NCBI GenBank assembly: GCA_017512725.1
Contig: JAFWEW010000032.1
Span: 124,001-188,000, forward strand
Length of the DNA: 64,000 nt
Direction: 5' to 3'
Source of the DNA: Solobacterium sp.
Lineage (GTDB): Bacteria > Bacillota_I > Bacilli_A > Erysipelotrichales > Erysipelotrichaceae
Of the stretch, positions 18,420 to 27,408 are shown piece by piece. Position numbers and translations under genes: made by a program. Below the pieces are notes generated by a model. That model searched no databases and was not told the origin of the DNA. It saw only the letters and a program-made list of their open reading frames with translations. Position 1 is the stretch's first letter. Each line of letters begins with the position of its first letter.

Positions 18420-19241
18420 ATGAAAATACTAGCAGTAGAAGATGAAAAATTCGCATTGGATCATATACTCGGAATTCTGAAACGACTGGAACCGGAAGCG
18501 GAAATCATCGGTGTCCGAAGCGGAACGAAAGCACTTGAAGAAGCAGAACACGACGTTCCGTTTGATGTTGCATTTCTGGATATTGACCTCCGGGACATCA
18601 ACGGAATCGAACTTGCACGGCGGCTTAAGATAAAGCATCCGAATCTGAACGTGATCTTTACGACCGGATACGGCGATTATGCCGGCGATGCCTTTGATCT
18701 GCATGCCAGCGGATATATCATGAAGCCGCTGACGGATGAAAAACTCAAACGGGAACTCGATGACCTGCGTCATCCGCTTCATTCCGCCGCTGCCGCAACA
18801 GACGAAAAGACCGGTGAAAGCCGTCTGAAAGTCCGTGCCTTCGGCAACTTTGAAGTATTTGACCAGCAGGGGATCCCGCTGGTATTCCAGTATGCCAAGA
18901 CCAAGGAAATGCTTGCGTACCTGATCGACCGCAAGGGTGCGTTCTGTACCAACGGAGAGATCATGGGCATCCTCTGGGGCGATGAGGCAAGCTCTTCCAA
19001 GCAGAGCTATCTCAAGAACCTGCGCACGGATCTTGGTTCGGCTTTGAAAAATGCCGGTTATGAGAATGTACTGATCCGCAGAAGAGGAATGATCGCCGTG
19101 GTTCCGGATCAGATCGACTGTGATTATTACGACTGGCTGAAAGGCATTCCGTCTGCGATCAATGCCTATCGCGGTGAATATATGGTGCAGTACAGCTGGA
19201 GTGAGTTTACCAACAGCCAGCTGGAAAAAAGCGGTTCCTGA
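18420..19241 (+). CDS. Response regulator with SARP-type DNA-binding domain
   Basis: The 273-residue protein has an N-terminal receiver domain with acidic pocket E7/D8, phospho-acceptor D54 ('FLDIDLRD'), switch Thr81/82 and K102. A C-terminal winged-helix region (about 137-235, 'FGNFEVFDQQGIPL...KEMLAYLIDRKGAF') resembles the OmpR/SARP-like fold found in SAPR-type regulators. No BTAD helical repeat domain remains beyond it. No histidine kinase is adjacent, so it is an orphan regulator. The start follows a TTGACT/TAGAAT-like region, but the ribosome-binding site is weak. A terminator follows. Confidence 0.8.
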   Translation: MKILAVEDEKFALDHILGILKRLEPEAEIIGVRSGTKALEEAEHDVPFDVAFLDIDLRDINGIELARRLKIKHPNLNVIFTTGYGDYAGDAFDLHASGYIMKPLTDEKLKRELDDLRHPLHSAAAATDEKTGESRLKVRAFGNFEVFDQQGIPLVFQYAKTKEMLAYLIDRKGAFCTNGEIMGILWGDEASSSKQSYLKNLRTDLGSALKNAGYENVLIRRRGMIAVVPDQIDCDYYDWLKGIPSAINAYRGEYMVQYSWSEFTNSQLEKSGS

Positions 19242-19269
19242 ACGGACCATACCAATTCAATAGACCGTG

Positions 19270-19302
19270 AAAACCGGCACAATGAAGCAGCCGGTTTTTC
19301 CT
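19270..19302 (+). terminator. Intrinsic terminator after the response regulator
   Basis: AAACCGGC pairs with GCCGGTTT around an 11-base loop and runs into TTTTTCC. Confidence 0.8.
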
Positions 19303-19417
19303 TAGAGCCGATGCGTTGTATGCGGCAGAAGACGGTGATTTTTACGGTTTTCCGGGTCTTTCCTTCCGATTTTGGCAAAAAAGCTGCAAAAAGCCCATAA
19401 AAAAGCGGAATTACCGC

Positions 19418-19478
19418 TTGATGTACATATTTTTTATGATAATATTTCTTACGGAAACAAGGAGCGCGATGCGCTCCT
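19418..19478 (+). promoter_or_regulatory. Promoter and leader hairpin of the rimP-nusA-infB operon
   Basis: TTGATG (19418) and TAATAT (19440) are spaced by 16 bp. A perfect hairpin, GGAGCGC-GAT-GCGCTCC, lies shortly downstream and just before the rimP ribosome-binding site. It could act as a leader control element, but a full alternative structure was not found. Confidence 0.4.
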
Positions 19479-19497
19479 TCTGTTATTCAGGAGGACT

Positions 19498-19959
19498 ATG
19501 GAATCACTGGAACCTTTAAAAACACTGATCAGCCCTGTTCTGGATGCCTGTGGTGTCCGATTGTATGAACTGAAATGGATCAGCAATGAACAGACGCTGC
19601 AGATCGCAATTGTCAAACCGGACGGAACGATGGATCTGGATACCTGTGCAGAAGTCAGCGAACAGCTGAGTGAAGCACTGGACAATTCCCAGCTTCTGAC
19701 CAATGCCTATACGCTGGAAGTATGCAGCCCGGGCGCAGAACGTGAGATCCGTGATCTCAGTGAACTGAAGGAGATGGAGAAACCGTACATCTTTGTGCGT
19801 CTGAAACATCCGATTCGGAAACAGACGGAATTCAAGGGAGAGGTTACTGCCTATGAAGGCAGTACGATCACATTGTCCTATCGTGACAAAGCAGCTGTCA
19901 GAGAAGCGGTATTCGATGAAAGCGAGATCGAATACATCCGACTGGCAGTGAGAATATAA
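19498..19959 (+). CDS. rimP: Ribosome maturation factor RimP
   Basis: The 153-residue protein helps 30S subunit maturation. It has the RimP pattern 'DACGVRLYELKW', 'DLDTCAEVSEQLSEALD' and 'YTLEVCSPGAEREI' of the DUF150 family, and an Sm-like C-terminal domain. The frame is open upstream to 19372, but AGGAGG lies directly before ATG 19498, which fits the family length. It is the first gene of the rimP-nusA-ylxR-infB-rbfA operon. Confidence 0.95.
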   Translation: MESLEPLKTLISPVLDACGVRLYELKWISNEQTLQIAIVKPDGTMDLDTCAEVSEQLSEALDNSQLLTNAYTLEVCSPGAEREIRDLSELKEMEKPYIFVRLKHPIRKQTEFKGEVTAYEGSTITLSYRDKAAVREAVFDESEIEYIRLAVRI

Positions 19960-19971
19960 GGGAGAACGAAC

Positions 19972-21750
19972 ATGAAACTCAACTACAAGGAATTAGTAAA
20001 GGCATTTGCTGCACTGGAAGATGAACGGAGGATCCCGGAAGCGGTACTTCAGGATGCAGTCAAGGAAGCGCTGGCGAAGGCATACAAGAAAGACGCGGAG
20101 CTTTCCGATATCAATGTGGAAGTAGAAATCAATGAGAAAACCAGCACGGTTGATATCTATCAGCTCTATGACGTTGTGGAAAACGTTGAAGATGATGAAC
20201 TGCAGATTGAACTTCCGGAAGCGCGTGAGCTTAAACCGGATGCGATCCTCGGTGATGTGATCCGCCGCAAGGTCGAACTCACCGGCATGAGCCGTGCCGC
20301 TGCGACACTTGCCCGTAATGTGATCCGTCAGAAGATCCGCGAAGCAGAGAAGATCGCAGTTTACGATGCCTATATTGATCAGCTCAACGAGATGGTAATC
20401 GGTATCGTAGAATCCGTAAAGGAAAAGTTTGCCCTGATCAATCTCGGCAAAACTACTGCGCTGATGCCAAGAGTTGCCCAGATCCCGAATGAGCGCCTTG
20501 TCGAAGGACAGAAGATAAGAGTTGTTATTACGGAAGTCAATAAGGAATCCAAGGGCTCCCAGGTACTGGTCAGCCGTGCCGATCCGATGCTTGTAAAGCG
20601 TCTGTTCGAAAAGGAAGTACCGGAGATCTCTCAGGGAATCGTTGAAATCAAGGCAATTGCCCGTGATGCCGGAGAACGTACCAAGATGGCAGTTATTTCC
20701 TATAACCCGGAAGTTGATCCGATCGGTGCCTGCATCGGTCAGCGCGGTTCCCGTGTACAGGAGATCATTGAAGAACTCAAGGGCGAAAAGATCGATATCT
20801 TCAACTGGAGTGAAGACTTTACCGTACTGGTGCGCAATGCACTGGCACCGGCAGAGATCCTCAAGGTTCTGCCCGGAGAAGAAGAACGCAGCCTCACCGT
20901 TATCGTTGATGAGGACCAGCTGTCTCTTGCGATCGGCAAGAAAGGCAAAAATGCACGTCTCGCCGTGAAGCTGACCGGACGTAAGATCGATATCAAGACC
21001 CGTGCGGAACTGGAAGAAGCCGGTATAGATTACGATATCTTTGTAATGGAAGGTGAAGCCCGTGCTGCAGAAATGCAGGCAGAGATCAGCCGCCGTGAAT
21101 CCGAGCGCAAGGAAGCTCTGAGACTCGAAGAGGAACAGAAGCGTCAGGCGAAGCTGGAAGCACTTGCACGTCAGAAGGCAGATGAAGCTGCTGCAGCTGC
21201 TGCAGAAGAAGATGTCCTGCCGGAAGAAATGCAGGAGATGATGAGTGAGCGGATCCGCAATGAGATCGCCCATGAGACAACACATGAAGAAACACCTGCA
21301 GCTCCGGTGATTGAAGAGAAGCCGGAAGAAACGCCGGAAGTCATTGACGAAACACCGGAAGAACCGGTCGTGAAGCCGGAACCTGCGGAAACAAAACCGG
21401 AACCCGAAGAGGAAGAAACCGTTGTTGCCAAAGATACCCGCAAGAAGAAAGCAGACCTCGAAGAGGTTGCGGCGAGAAACGATTATGTTTCCCGCTTTGA
21501 AAAGCTTGCGGATACCACCAAGCCCAAACAGGCAGCACCTGCCAAGAAGAAGCGCAAGAAGGGTGATGATGACGGCATCAAGACCAGAAACGATGAACTA
21601 CTGCGTCAGCTGAAGAGTCAGGGCACCGATATCGCAAAACCGATCTATACCGAAGAGGAACTCGAAGAGATCGAACGTCAGGCTCAGGAAGAGGAAGACG
21701 CAAAGTACGATATCGACTACGACGATTACGAAGAATACTACGAGGAATAA
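19972..21750 (+). CDS. nusA: Transcription termination/antitermination factor NusA
   Basis: The 592-residue protein has an N-terminal RNA-polymerase-binding domain (1-125), an S1 domain (about 130-200), and KH1 and KH2 with 'GACIGQRGSRVQ' and 'LAIGKKGKNARLA'. Beyond residue 350 it carries a charged helical region and then a low-complexity tail rich in Glu, Pro, Thr and Ala up to the acidic end 'DIDYDDYEEYYEE'. Bacillus NusA stops near residue 370, so about 220 residues are extra. The operon position is standard. Confidence 0.95.
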   Translation: MKLNYKELVKAFAALEDERRIPEAVLQDAVKEALAKAYKKDAELSDINVEVEINEKTSTVDIYQLYDVVENVEDDELQIELPEARELKPDAILGDVIRRKVELTGMSRAAATLARNVIRQKIREAEKIAVYDAYIDQLNEMVIGIVESVKEKFALINLGKTTALMPRVAQIPNERLVEGQKIRVVITEVNKESKGSQVLVSRADPMLVKRLFEKEVPEISQGIVEIKAIARDAGERTKMAVISYNPEVDPIGACIGQRGSRVQEIIEELKGEKIDIFNWSEDFTVLVRNALAPAEILKVLPGEEERSLTVIVDEDQLSLAIGKKGKNARLAVKLTGRKIDIKTRAELEEAGIDYDIFVMEGEARAAEMQAEISRRESERKEALRLEEEQKRQAKLEALARQKADEAAAAAAEEDVLPEEMQEMMSERIRNEIAHETTHEETPAAPVIEEKPEETPEVIDETPEEPVVKPEPAETKPEPEEEETVVAKDTRKKKADLEEVAARNDYVSRFEKLADTTKPKQAAPAKKKRKKGDDDGIKTRNDELLRQLKSQGTDIAKPIYTEEELEEIERQAQEEEDAKYDIDYDDYEEYYEE

Positions 21751-21753
21751 TTC

Positions 21754-22011
21754 ATGCCCAGAAAGATTCCCATGCGGCGCTGTGTCGCTACCGGGGAGCG
21801 GCTCCCGAAAAAGGAACTGCTTCGGATCGTGCGTACTCCGGAAGGAGATGTCAAAGCCGATCTGACCGGAAAGGCGAATGGACGCGGCGCTTACCTGAAG
21901 AAGGATACCGCCGCACTTGCGGCAGCCCGTAAAAACAAGGCATTGGAACGGGCACTGGAAACCGAAATACCGGAAAGCTTCTGGGAAGAAACTGAGAAGC
22001 TTCTCGGTTAA
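21754..22011 (+). CDS. ylxR: YlxR family RNA-binding protein (RnpM)
   Basis: The 85-residue protein has the YlxR core 'MRRCVATGERLPKKELLRIVR' split after its first half and 'GRGAYLKKDTAALAAARK'. The family (DUF448) sits between nusA and infB in many Gram-positives, and recent work on relatives links it to RNase P modulation. It starts 3 bp after nusA. The ylxQ (L7Ae-like) gene that normally comes next is absent. Confidence 0.93.
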   Translation: MPRKIPMRRCVATGERLPKKELLRIVRTPEGDVKADLTGKANGRGAYLKKDTAALAAARKNKALERALETEIPESFWEETEKLLG

Positions 22012-22060
22012 TCGAACCATTACAGAAAAGAGGCGATGCACCAAAGAGTAAGGGGAAGAG

Positions 22061-22078
22061 TACGGCTCTTCTGATCAA
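22061..22078 (+). other. Hairpin in the ylxR-infB gap
   Basis: GGAAGAG and CTCTTC(T) form a small stem around TACGG in the 93-bp gap where ylxQ would normally be. It has no T-run and is not an obvious terminator. It may be an RNA processing or control site for infB. Confidence 0.3.
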
Positions 22079-22104
22079 AGACAGGACAGGAAAGGAGTAG
22101 TTTT

Positions 22105-23988
22105 ATGGCAAAGAAACCAGTACGCAGCGGGGGAGCCCGCGGCAAAAACCGTAATAATAACAATAACCGGAGAGGTAGAGGAAACCAGAACCGCGGCCCT
22201 CAGACCGCTCCGTTCAGCCGGAAAGCACCGGACATTCATGAGATCACCTACAGTGACGGCATTACCCTTGGCGAGCTGGCCAAGAAGTGCGGCCGCAATG
22301 CCAGTGATCTGATCAAGGTTCTGTTCATGCAGGGCAAGATGGTTACCATCAATACTGCGCTCGATGATGACATGGTCGAGCTGGTATGCCTGGAATATGA
22401 AATTGAACCGACCAAGGTAAAGGCACGCGAAGAAGACAGTCTGGAAGATGAAGATCTTCCTTCCGATCCGTCCGTTCTCGTAGAGCGTCCTCCGATCGTT
22501 ACGATCATGGGACATGTCGACCATGGCAAAACAACATTGCTTGATGCAATCCGTTCGACCAAAGTGGCAGCCGGAGAAGCCGGCGGCATCACGCAGGCGA
22601 TCGGTGCGTATCAGGTATCGATCAACGGCAGAAAGATTACTTTCCTTGATACACCGGGTCATGAAGCCTTTACGGCGATGCGTGCCCGCGGTGCCGGAGT
22701 AACGGATATCGCAGTCATCGTCGTCGCAGCAGATGACGGTGTTATGCCGCAGACCAAGGAAGCGATCGACCATGCCAAAGCTGCGGATGTGCCGATGATC
22801 GTTGCGGTAAACAAGATGGACAAGCCGGATGCCAATCCGGACCGGGTCAAGAATGAGATGGCAGAACTCGGCATCATGCCGGAAGAATGGGGCGGCGATA
22901 CGATTTTCGTTTCCACCAGTGCCAAGAAAGGCGACGGCATCAATGATCTGCTCGAAACGATCATTACTGTAGCCGATGTCAAGGAACTCAAGGCAGATCC
23001 GAACCGCATGGCCGTTGGTACAGTCATTGAGGCGAAACTGGATAAAGGACGCGGACCGGTCGCAACCCTTCTGGTACAGAATGGTACACTGGAACAGGGA
23101 CAGCCGGTCGTTGTCGGTACCTGCTTCGGAAAAGTCCGGAAGATGACTGATGAAGACGGCATTGAACTGAAATCGGCAGGTCCTGCTTCTCCGGTCGAGA
23201 TCATCGGTCTCAACGATGTACCGGAAGCAGGCGATCTCTTCAAGGCATTTGAAGATGAAAAAGAAGCACGCGCGCTTGCGGACCGCAGAAAGCGCCGCAA
23301 GATCGATCAGCAGCGCCGCAAGACCAGTGCGGTATCGCTGGAAGACCTCTCCCGTGAGATCGCCGAAGGTGAGATCAAGGAGATCCCGGTCATCGTCAAA
23401 GCAGATGTACAGGGAAGTGCAGAAGCAGTTCGCTCCTCTCTCGAGAAGCTGGAAGTCGAAGGCGTCAAGGTTAATGTCATCCATTCCACAGCCGGTGCGA
23501 TCAATGACGGTGATATCATGCTTGCGGATGCGTCCAAGGCAATGATCATCGGCTTCAATGTCCGTCCAAATGCGGATATCCGCAAGAAGGCGGAAGATGC
23601 CGGTGTTGAGATCCGTCTCCACAACATTATTTATAAAGCAACGGAAGAGATGGAAAATGCCATGAAGGGCATGCTCGATCCGGTCTATACTGAAGTGGTC
23701 ATCGGTCAGGCAGAAGTCCGTGAAACCTATAAAGTATCCAAGATCGGTACGATCGGCGGCTGTATGGTTACGGATGGCAAGCTTGCAGCACACTGCGGCG
23801 TACGCCTGATCCGTGATGGCATTGTCATCTATACCGGCAAGCTCGGTTCTCTCAAGCGTTTTAAGGATGATGCCAAGGAAGTCAATTCCGGCTATGAATG
23901 CGGCATTACGATCGAGAACTACAACGACATCAAAGTCGGCGATACGATTGAGGCATACCAGGAACAGGAAGTGCCTGCGGAGGCTTGA
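22105..23988 (+). CDS. infB: Translation initiation factor IF-2
   Basis: The 627-residue GTPase places initiator tRNA on the 30S subunit. It has a short, basic, Gly/Arg/Asn-rich N-terminus with a [10 protein letters not shown] tract, an IF2N domain, then G1 'GHVDHGKTT' (136-144), G3 'DTPGH', G4 'NKMDKP', and domains II-IV. Only a short N-terminal region precedes the GTPase, so it is among the smaller IF-2 proteins. GGAAAGGAG lies 9 bp before the ATG. Confidence 0.97.
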   Translation: MAKKPVRSGGARGKNRNNNNNRRGRGNQNRGPQTAPFSRKAPDIHEITYSDGITLGELAKKCGRNASDLIKVLFMQGKMVTINTALDDDMVELVCLEYEIEPTKVKAREEDSLEDEDLPSDPSVLVERPPIVTIMGHVDHGKTTLLDAIRSTKVAAGEAGGITQAIGAYQVSINGRKITFLDTPGHEAFTAMRARGAGVTDIAVIVVAADDGVMPQTKEAIDHAKAADVPMIVAVNKMDKPDANPDRVKNEMAELGIMPEEWGGDTIFVSTSAKKGDGINDLLETIITVADVKELKADPNRMAVGTVIEAKLDKGRGPVATLLVQNGTLEQGQPVVVGTCFGKVRKMTDEDGIELKSAGPASPVEIIGLNDVPEAGDLFKAFEDEKEARALADRRKRRKIDQQRRKTSAVSLEDLSREIAEGEIKEIPVIVKADVQGSAEAVRSSLEKLEVEGVKVNVIHSTAGAINDGDIMLADASKAMIIGFNVRPNADIRKKAEDAGVEIRLHNIIYKATEEMENAMKGMLDPVYTEVVIGQAEVRETYKVSKIGTIGGCMVTDGKLAAHCGVRLIRDGIVIYTGKLGSLKRFKDDAKEVNSGYECGITIENYNDIKVGDTIEAYQEQEVPAEA

Positions 23989-23990
23989 TC

Positions 23991-24350
23991 ATGGCCAGCA
24001 TCAAACAGAAACGGCTGGAGGGCATCATCCGCAAGAATCTCATGGAGATCCTGCAGTTCGATGTCAAGGATCCCAATGTCGGATTCGTTACGATCACAGA
24101 TGTGAAAGTAACCAATGATCACAGCTTTGCCAAAGTCTATGTCAGCTTCATCGGCGCAACAAACCGTAAAGAAGCACTTGCGGCACTTGAAAGGGCAAAG
24201 GGATTCATCCGCAGCGAACTGTCGCAGCGGCTGGATATCCGCCGGTGCCCGGATCTGATCTTTGAGATCGACAAGGCGGAAGAAAACGCCCGCCATATCG
24301 ATGCGATCATCGATGAGATCCACAAAAACGACAGTAATGAAGAAGAATGA
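23991..24350 (+). CDS. rbfA: 30S ribosome-binding factor RbfA
   Basis: The 119-residue KH-fold protein has 'RLEGIIRKNLMEIL', 'VGFVTITDVKVTNDHSFAKV' (split) and 'LDIRRCPDLIFEID', which are the RbfA landmarks. It acts in late 16S rRNA processing. GCGGAGG at the end of infB is its ribosome-binding site, 8 bp before ATG 23991; a TTG two codons earlier is less likely. It ends the operon at a terminator. Confidence 0.95.
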   Translation: MASIKQKRLEGIIRKNLMEILQFDVKDPNVGFVTITDVKVTNDHSFAKVYVSFIGATNRKEALAALERAKGFIRSELSQRLDIRRCPDLIFEIDKAEENARHIDAIIDEIHKNDSNEEE

Positions 24351-24374
24351 CCTGCTGTACAGCGGGTTTTTCTT
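24350..24374 (+). terminator. Intrinsic terminator after rbfA
   Basis: ACCTGCT and AGCGGGT pair around GTAC, with TTTTTCTTTT following. The stem begins at the rbfA stop codon. Confidence 0.8.
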
Positions 24375-24423
24375 TTGGCCGGAACAGGAACACTGAATTT
24401 TTGATTTTTTTTACAATTCGCTA

Positions 24424-24481
24424 TTGCGTAAACGCTTTCATTCGATTAGAATGGAAACCGGAAATTAAAAACGGGTTTCCA
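24424..24481 (+). promoter_or_regulatory. Galactoside operon promoter with cre-like box and TetR-type operator candidate
   Basis: TTGCGT (24424-24429), a 17-bp spacer and TAGAAT (24447-24452) form a promoter. The spacer holds CGTAAACGCTTTCA (24427-24440), which matches 13 of 14 positions of the CcpA cre consensus. Directly after the -10 box an inverted repeat, TGGAAACCG (24452-24460) and CGGGTTTCCA (24472-24481), is placed to bind a dimeric repressor, probably the TetR protein encoded just downstream. The layout predicts both catabolite repression and substrate-linked autoregulation. Confidence 0.6.
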
Positions 24482-24492
24482 AGCAGGTGAAT

Positions 24493-25059
24493 ATGGAATT
24501 ACAGGAAGAGATACGAGCAGCATCAACAGACCTGTTTCGTGAGAAAGGTCTCAAATTTACGATGGAAGATGTCGCCCGGCAGATGCATGTGGCAAAGAAG
24601 ACGATCTATAAGTTCTACCAGTCCAAGGAAGAACTGCTCATGGATCTGGTCAAAACCGGATTTGCGGCAATCCAGGAATGCAAACAGAAGGTACTGGATT
24701 CGGATCTTCCAATGAAGGAAAAGATCGCAAAGGTTCTGATCGAAATGCCGGAGAACTATAAGACCCTGGACTTCCGGCAGCTCTCCGGAATCGGGGAGAA
24801 GTATCCGACGGTCGCGGAAGAAATCGCCAAGAATCTCGGCAGTGAATGGGAACCGATCTTTGCGCTTCTCGAAGAAGGGATGAAAACCGGAAAGGTCAAT
24901 CCGGTTTCACTGCCGGTACTGAAACAGATCGTTACCGCATCGATTGACCGCTTCCTATATTCGGATGAACTGAAACGCGATGGGATTGCCTATCAGGAAG
25001 CACTTGAATCTATGGTTGAAATACTGATGAAAGGAGTATGGAATGATTCGTCTCAATAA
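24493..25059 (+). CDS. TetR/AcrR family transcriptional regulator
   Basis: The 188-residue protein has an N-terminal TetR helix-turn-helix ('IRAASTDLFREKGLKFTMED', 'VAKKTIYKFYQSKEELL'; residues about 7-52) and an all-helical ligand domain. It is the first gene of a galactoside operon and its 3' end overlaps the GH2 gene by 17 bp, so it probably controls that operon through the inverted repeat just upstream. A GTG at 24487 is an alternative start; ATG 24493 has AGCAGGTGA before it. Its ligand is unknown. Confidence 0.85.
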   Translation: MELQEEIRAASTDLFREKGLKFTMEDVARQMHVAKKTIYKFYQSKEELLMDLVKTGFAAIQECKQKVLDSDLPMKEKIAKVLIEMPENYKTLDFRQLSGIGEKYPTVAEEIAKNLGSEWEPIFALLEEGMKTGKVNPVSLPVLKQIVTASIDRFLYSDELKRDGIAYQEALESMVEILMKGVWNDSSQ

Positions 25060-27403
25060 TGACTGGGAATTTACCGAAACCTGGAGTGAAGCATTTCTGG
25101 AAGGAAGCGGCAGTGCACAGAAAGTACGCATTCCGCATACCAGCATGCTTCTTCCGCTCCACTATATCGACCCGAACGATTATCAGATGATCTGCGGTTA
25201 CCGAAGGGAACTGAAGATCGATGAAACAATGAAGGGGAAACGGCTGTTCCTGCAGTTTGACGCAGCAGCCCATATCGCTACCGTCTACTTCAATGGGAAA
25301 GAACTCGGAACCCATTACAACGGCTATACGGCCTTCCGCTATGAGATCACCGATGAAGTGAACTACGGAGGGACCAACCGGATCGCGGTAAAGCTTGATA
25401 CAACCGAAAACAGCAAGATCCCGCCGTTTGGATTTGTCATCGACTATCTGACGTTTGGGGGCATCTACCGCGATGTCTGGCTGGATGTACGCGGCAGTAC
25501 GTATGTAAAAGATCTGTTTGTCGAAACGCCGGATCTCACCCATGCCGTTGCACATATTGAACTGGATGGGGAGATTCAGGAAGGACTTCAAAACGATCGG
25601 CTGATCCTGTCGGTTTCCGATGAATCCGGCACAAAGCTGCGGGAAGTTTCCTGCAAAGCGGGAAGCGGACCGGTACCGATTGAAGTGCCGGAAGCCGTTC
25701 CCTGGCAGGTCGGAAAGGGAACTCTTTACAGGGCGACGGTCCGGCTCATGCGTGAGGATGCAGTTCTGGATGAAAAAACGGTATTGTTTGGCTTCCGTAC
25801 CGTATCGCTTACGGAAAACGAAATATTAATCAATGGAGAACCGGTCTTCCTGCGCGGTCTGAACCGGCACCAGAGTTTCCCGTATGTCGGATATGCGGCA
25901 ACGGAATCCCTTCAGCGGGAAGATGCCCGGATCCTGGATGAAGAACTCTGTGTCAATACCGTACGGACAAGCCACTATCCCCAGAGCCATTACTTTATCG
26001 ATGAATGTGACCGGCGCGGAATCCTGGTGTTCACGGAGATCCCCGGCTGGCAGCATCTTTCCAAAGAAGAATTCTGGCGGAACCAGTGTGTACAGAATGT
26101 CAAAGAAATGGTAACCGAGTATCGCAATCACCCGTCCATCATCCTGTGGGGCGTACGGGTCAATGAAAGTCTCGACGACGATGAACTGTATACCCGTACC
26201 AACGCTGCAGCACATGAACTGGACCAGACCCGCTTTACCAGCGGTGTACGGTACCTGGAGAAGAGCCATCTGCTGGAAGATATCTATGCCTTCAATGACT
26301 TCTCCCATAACGGCATTACCCCCGGCGCAAAACCGAAAAAGGATGTGACCACAGATATGAAGAAGCCGCTGCTGATCAGTGAGGCAAACGGTCATATGTA
26401 TCCCACCAAGCCGTTTGATTCCTGGAAGTACCGGCAGGAACAGGCACTGCGCCATGCCCGGGTCATGAACCAGGCAAAGGCCGACGGTACGCATGCCGGT
26501 GTGATCCAGTGGGTGATGTTTGACTACCCGACCCATAAGGACTTCGGAAGCGGGGATCGGATCTGCTATCATGGCGTGCTCGACAGCTTCCGCAACCCGA
26601 AGCTTGCGGCTGCGGTATATGCCAGCCAGAAAGAAGAACGGCCGGTACTGGAAATCGGCAATTCGATGGATATCGGTGACTATGACGCAGGCAACCTCGG
26701 CGATATCTACGCATTCACGAATGCCGATCACATCAATCTCTACATCAATGATGTCTTTGTCAAATCCTTCGAGCCGAAAGGCTGGGACGGGATGAAGCAC
26801 GGACCGATCCTGATCGATGATACGATCGGTGAGCGTCTGGAGACACAGGAACACATGCCGAAACGAAAAGCGGCTATGATCCGTGACTGCATGCTGGCGG
26901 CTGGGCGGTACGGCTTCTCGGCATTACCGGCATGGTATAAGGCAAAACTGGCCTATATTATGCTGCGGTATAAGATGTCGTTTGAAGAAGGCTATGAACT
27001 CTATGGCAAATATGTCGGCAACTGGGGCAGTGAAGCGACGGTATGGCGGTTTGATGCAGTACGCGGTGAGGAAGTAATCGCAAGTGTTCTCAAGACGCCG
27101 GGCCAGTCGCTGCATCTCCATACAGCCGTTTCCAATACCGTTCTGAAAGAAGGAGACGTTTATGACATGGCGGCCGTCCGGATTCAGATCAAGGATGAAA
27201 ACGGCAATCCGGCGCCATATGCACAGCTTCCGGTTTCCTTCTCTGCAGAAGGACCCATTGAAATTCTTGGCCCGAAGACCGCCGTACTGGAAGGCGGCTC
27301 CACCGGTCTTTATATCCGAACAACCGGTAAACCGGGAACAGCAGTACTGACCATTCACAGCGATGGTCTGGAAGATCAGAACATACAGTTTGAGGTGAGG
27401 TAA
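25043..27403 (+). CDS. Glycoside hydrolase family 2 enzyme, probable beta-galactosidase
   Basis: The 786-residue cytoplasmic protein has the GH2 layout: an N-terminal sugar-binding jelly roll ('LFLQFDAAAHIATVYFNGKE' region), an Ig-like domain, the TIM barrel, and C-terminal Ig-like domains. The acid/base is Glu375 in 'GVRVNES' and the likely nucleophile Glu447 in 'ISEANGH'. GH2 includes beta-galactosidase, beta-glucuronidase and others; the GH36 enzyme and GPH transporter beside it favour a galactoside. AAAGGAG lies 8 bp before the ATG inside the TetR gene. There is no signal peptide, so substrate must be imported. Confidence 0.85.
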   Translation: MIRLNNDWEFTETWSEAFLEGSGSAQKVRIPHTSMLLPLHYIDPNDYQMICGYRRELKIDETMKGKRLFLQFDAAAHIATVYFNGKELGTHYNGYTAFRYEITDEVNYGGTNRIAVKLDTTENSKIPPFGFVIDYLTFGGIYRDVWLDVRGSTYVKDLFVETPDLTHAVAHIELDGEIQEGLQNDRLILSVSDESGTKLREVSCKAGSGPVPIEVPEAVPWQVGKGTLYRATVRLMREDAVLDEKTVLFGFRTVSLTENEILINGEPVFLRGLNRHQSFPYVGYAATESLQREDARILDEELCVNTVRTSHYPQSHYFIDECDRRGILVFTEIPGWQHLSKEEFWRNQCVQNVKEMVTEYRNHPSIILWGVRVNESLDDDELYTRTNAAAHELDQTRFTSGVRYLEKSHLLEDIYAFNDFSHNGITPGAKPKKDVTTDMKKPLLISEANGHMYPTKPFDSWKYRQEQALRHARVMNQAKADGTHAGVIQWVMFDYPTHKDFGSGDRICYHGVLDSFRNPKLAAAVYASQKEERPVLEIGNSMDIGDYDAGNLGDIYAFTNADHINLYINDVFVKSFEPKGWDGMKHGPILIDDTIGERLETQEHMPKRKAAMIRDCMLAAGRYGFSALPAWYKAKLAYIMLRYKMSFEEGYELYGKYVGNWGSEATVWRFDAVRGEEVIASVLKTPGQSLHLHTAVSNTVLKEGDVYDMAAVRIQIKDENGNPAPYAQLPVSFSAEGPIEILGPKTAVLEGGSTGLYIRTTGKPGTAVLTIHSDGLEDQNIQFEVR

Positions 27404-27408
27404 TCCGC

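Noticed and set aside
19993..21285. 430-codon open frame antisense to nusA
   Set aside because: Shadow of nusA with Cys/Phe/Leu-rich random composition.
22075..23793. 572-codon open frame antisense to infB
   Set aside because: It is exactly opposite infB, whose protein is certain. The translation is rich in Cys, His, Arg and Asp and has no known pattern; codon bias of the sense gene keeps it open.
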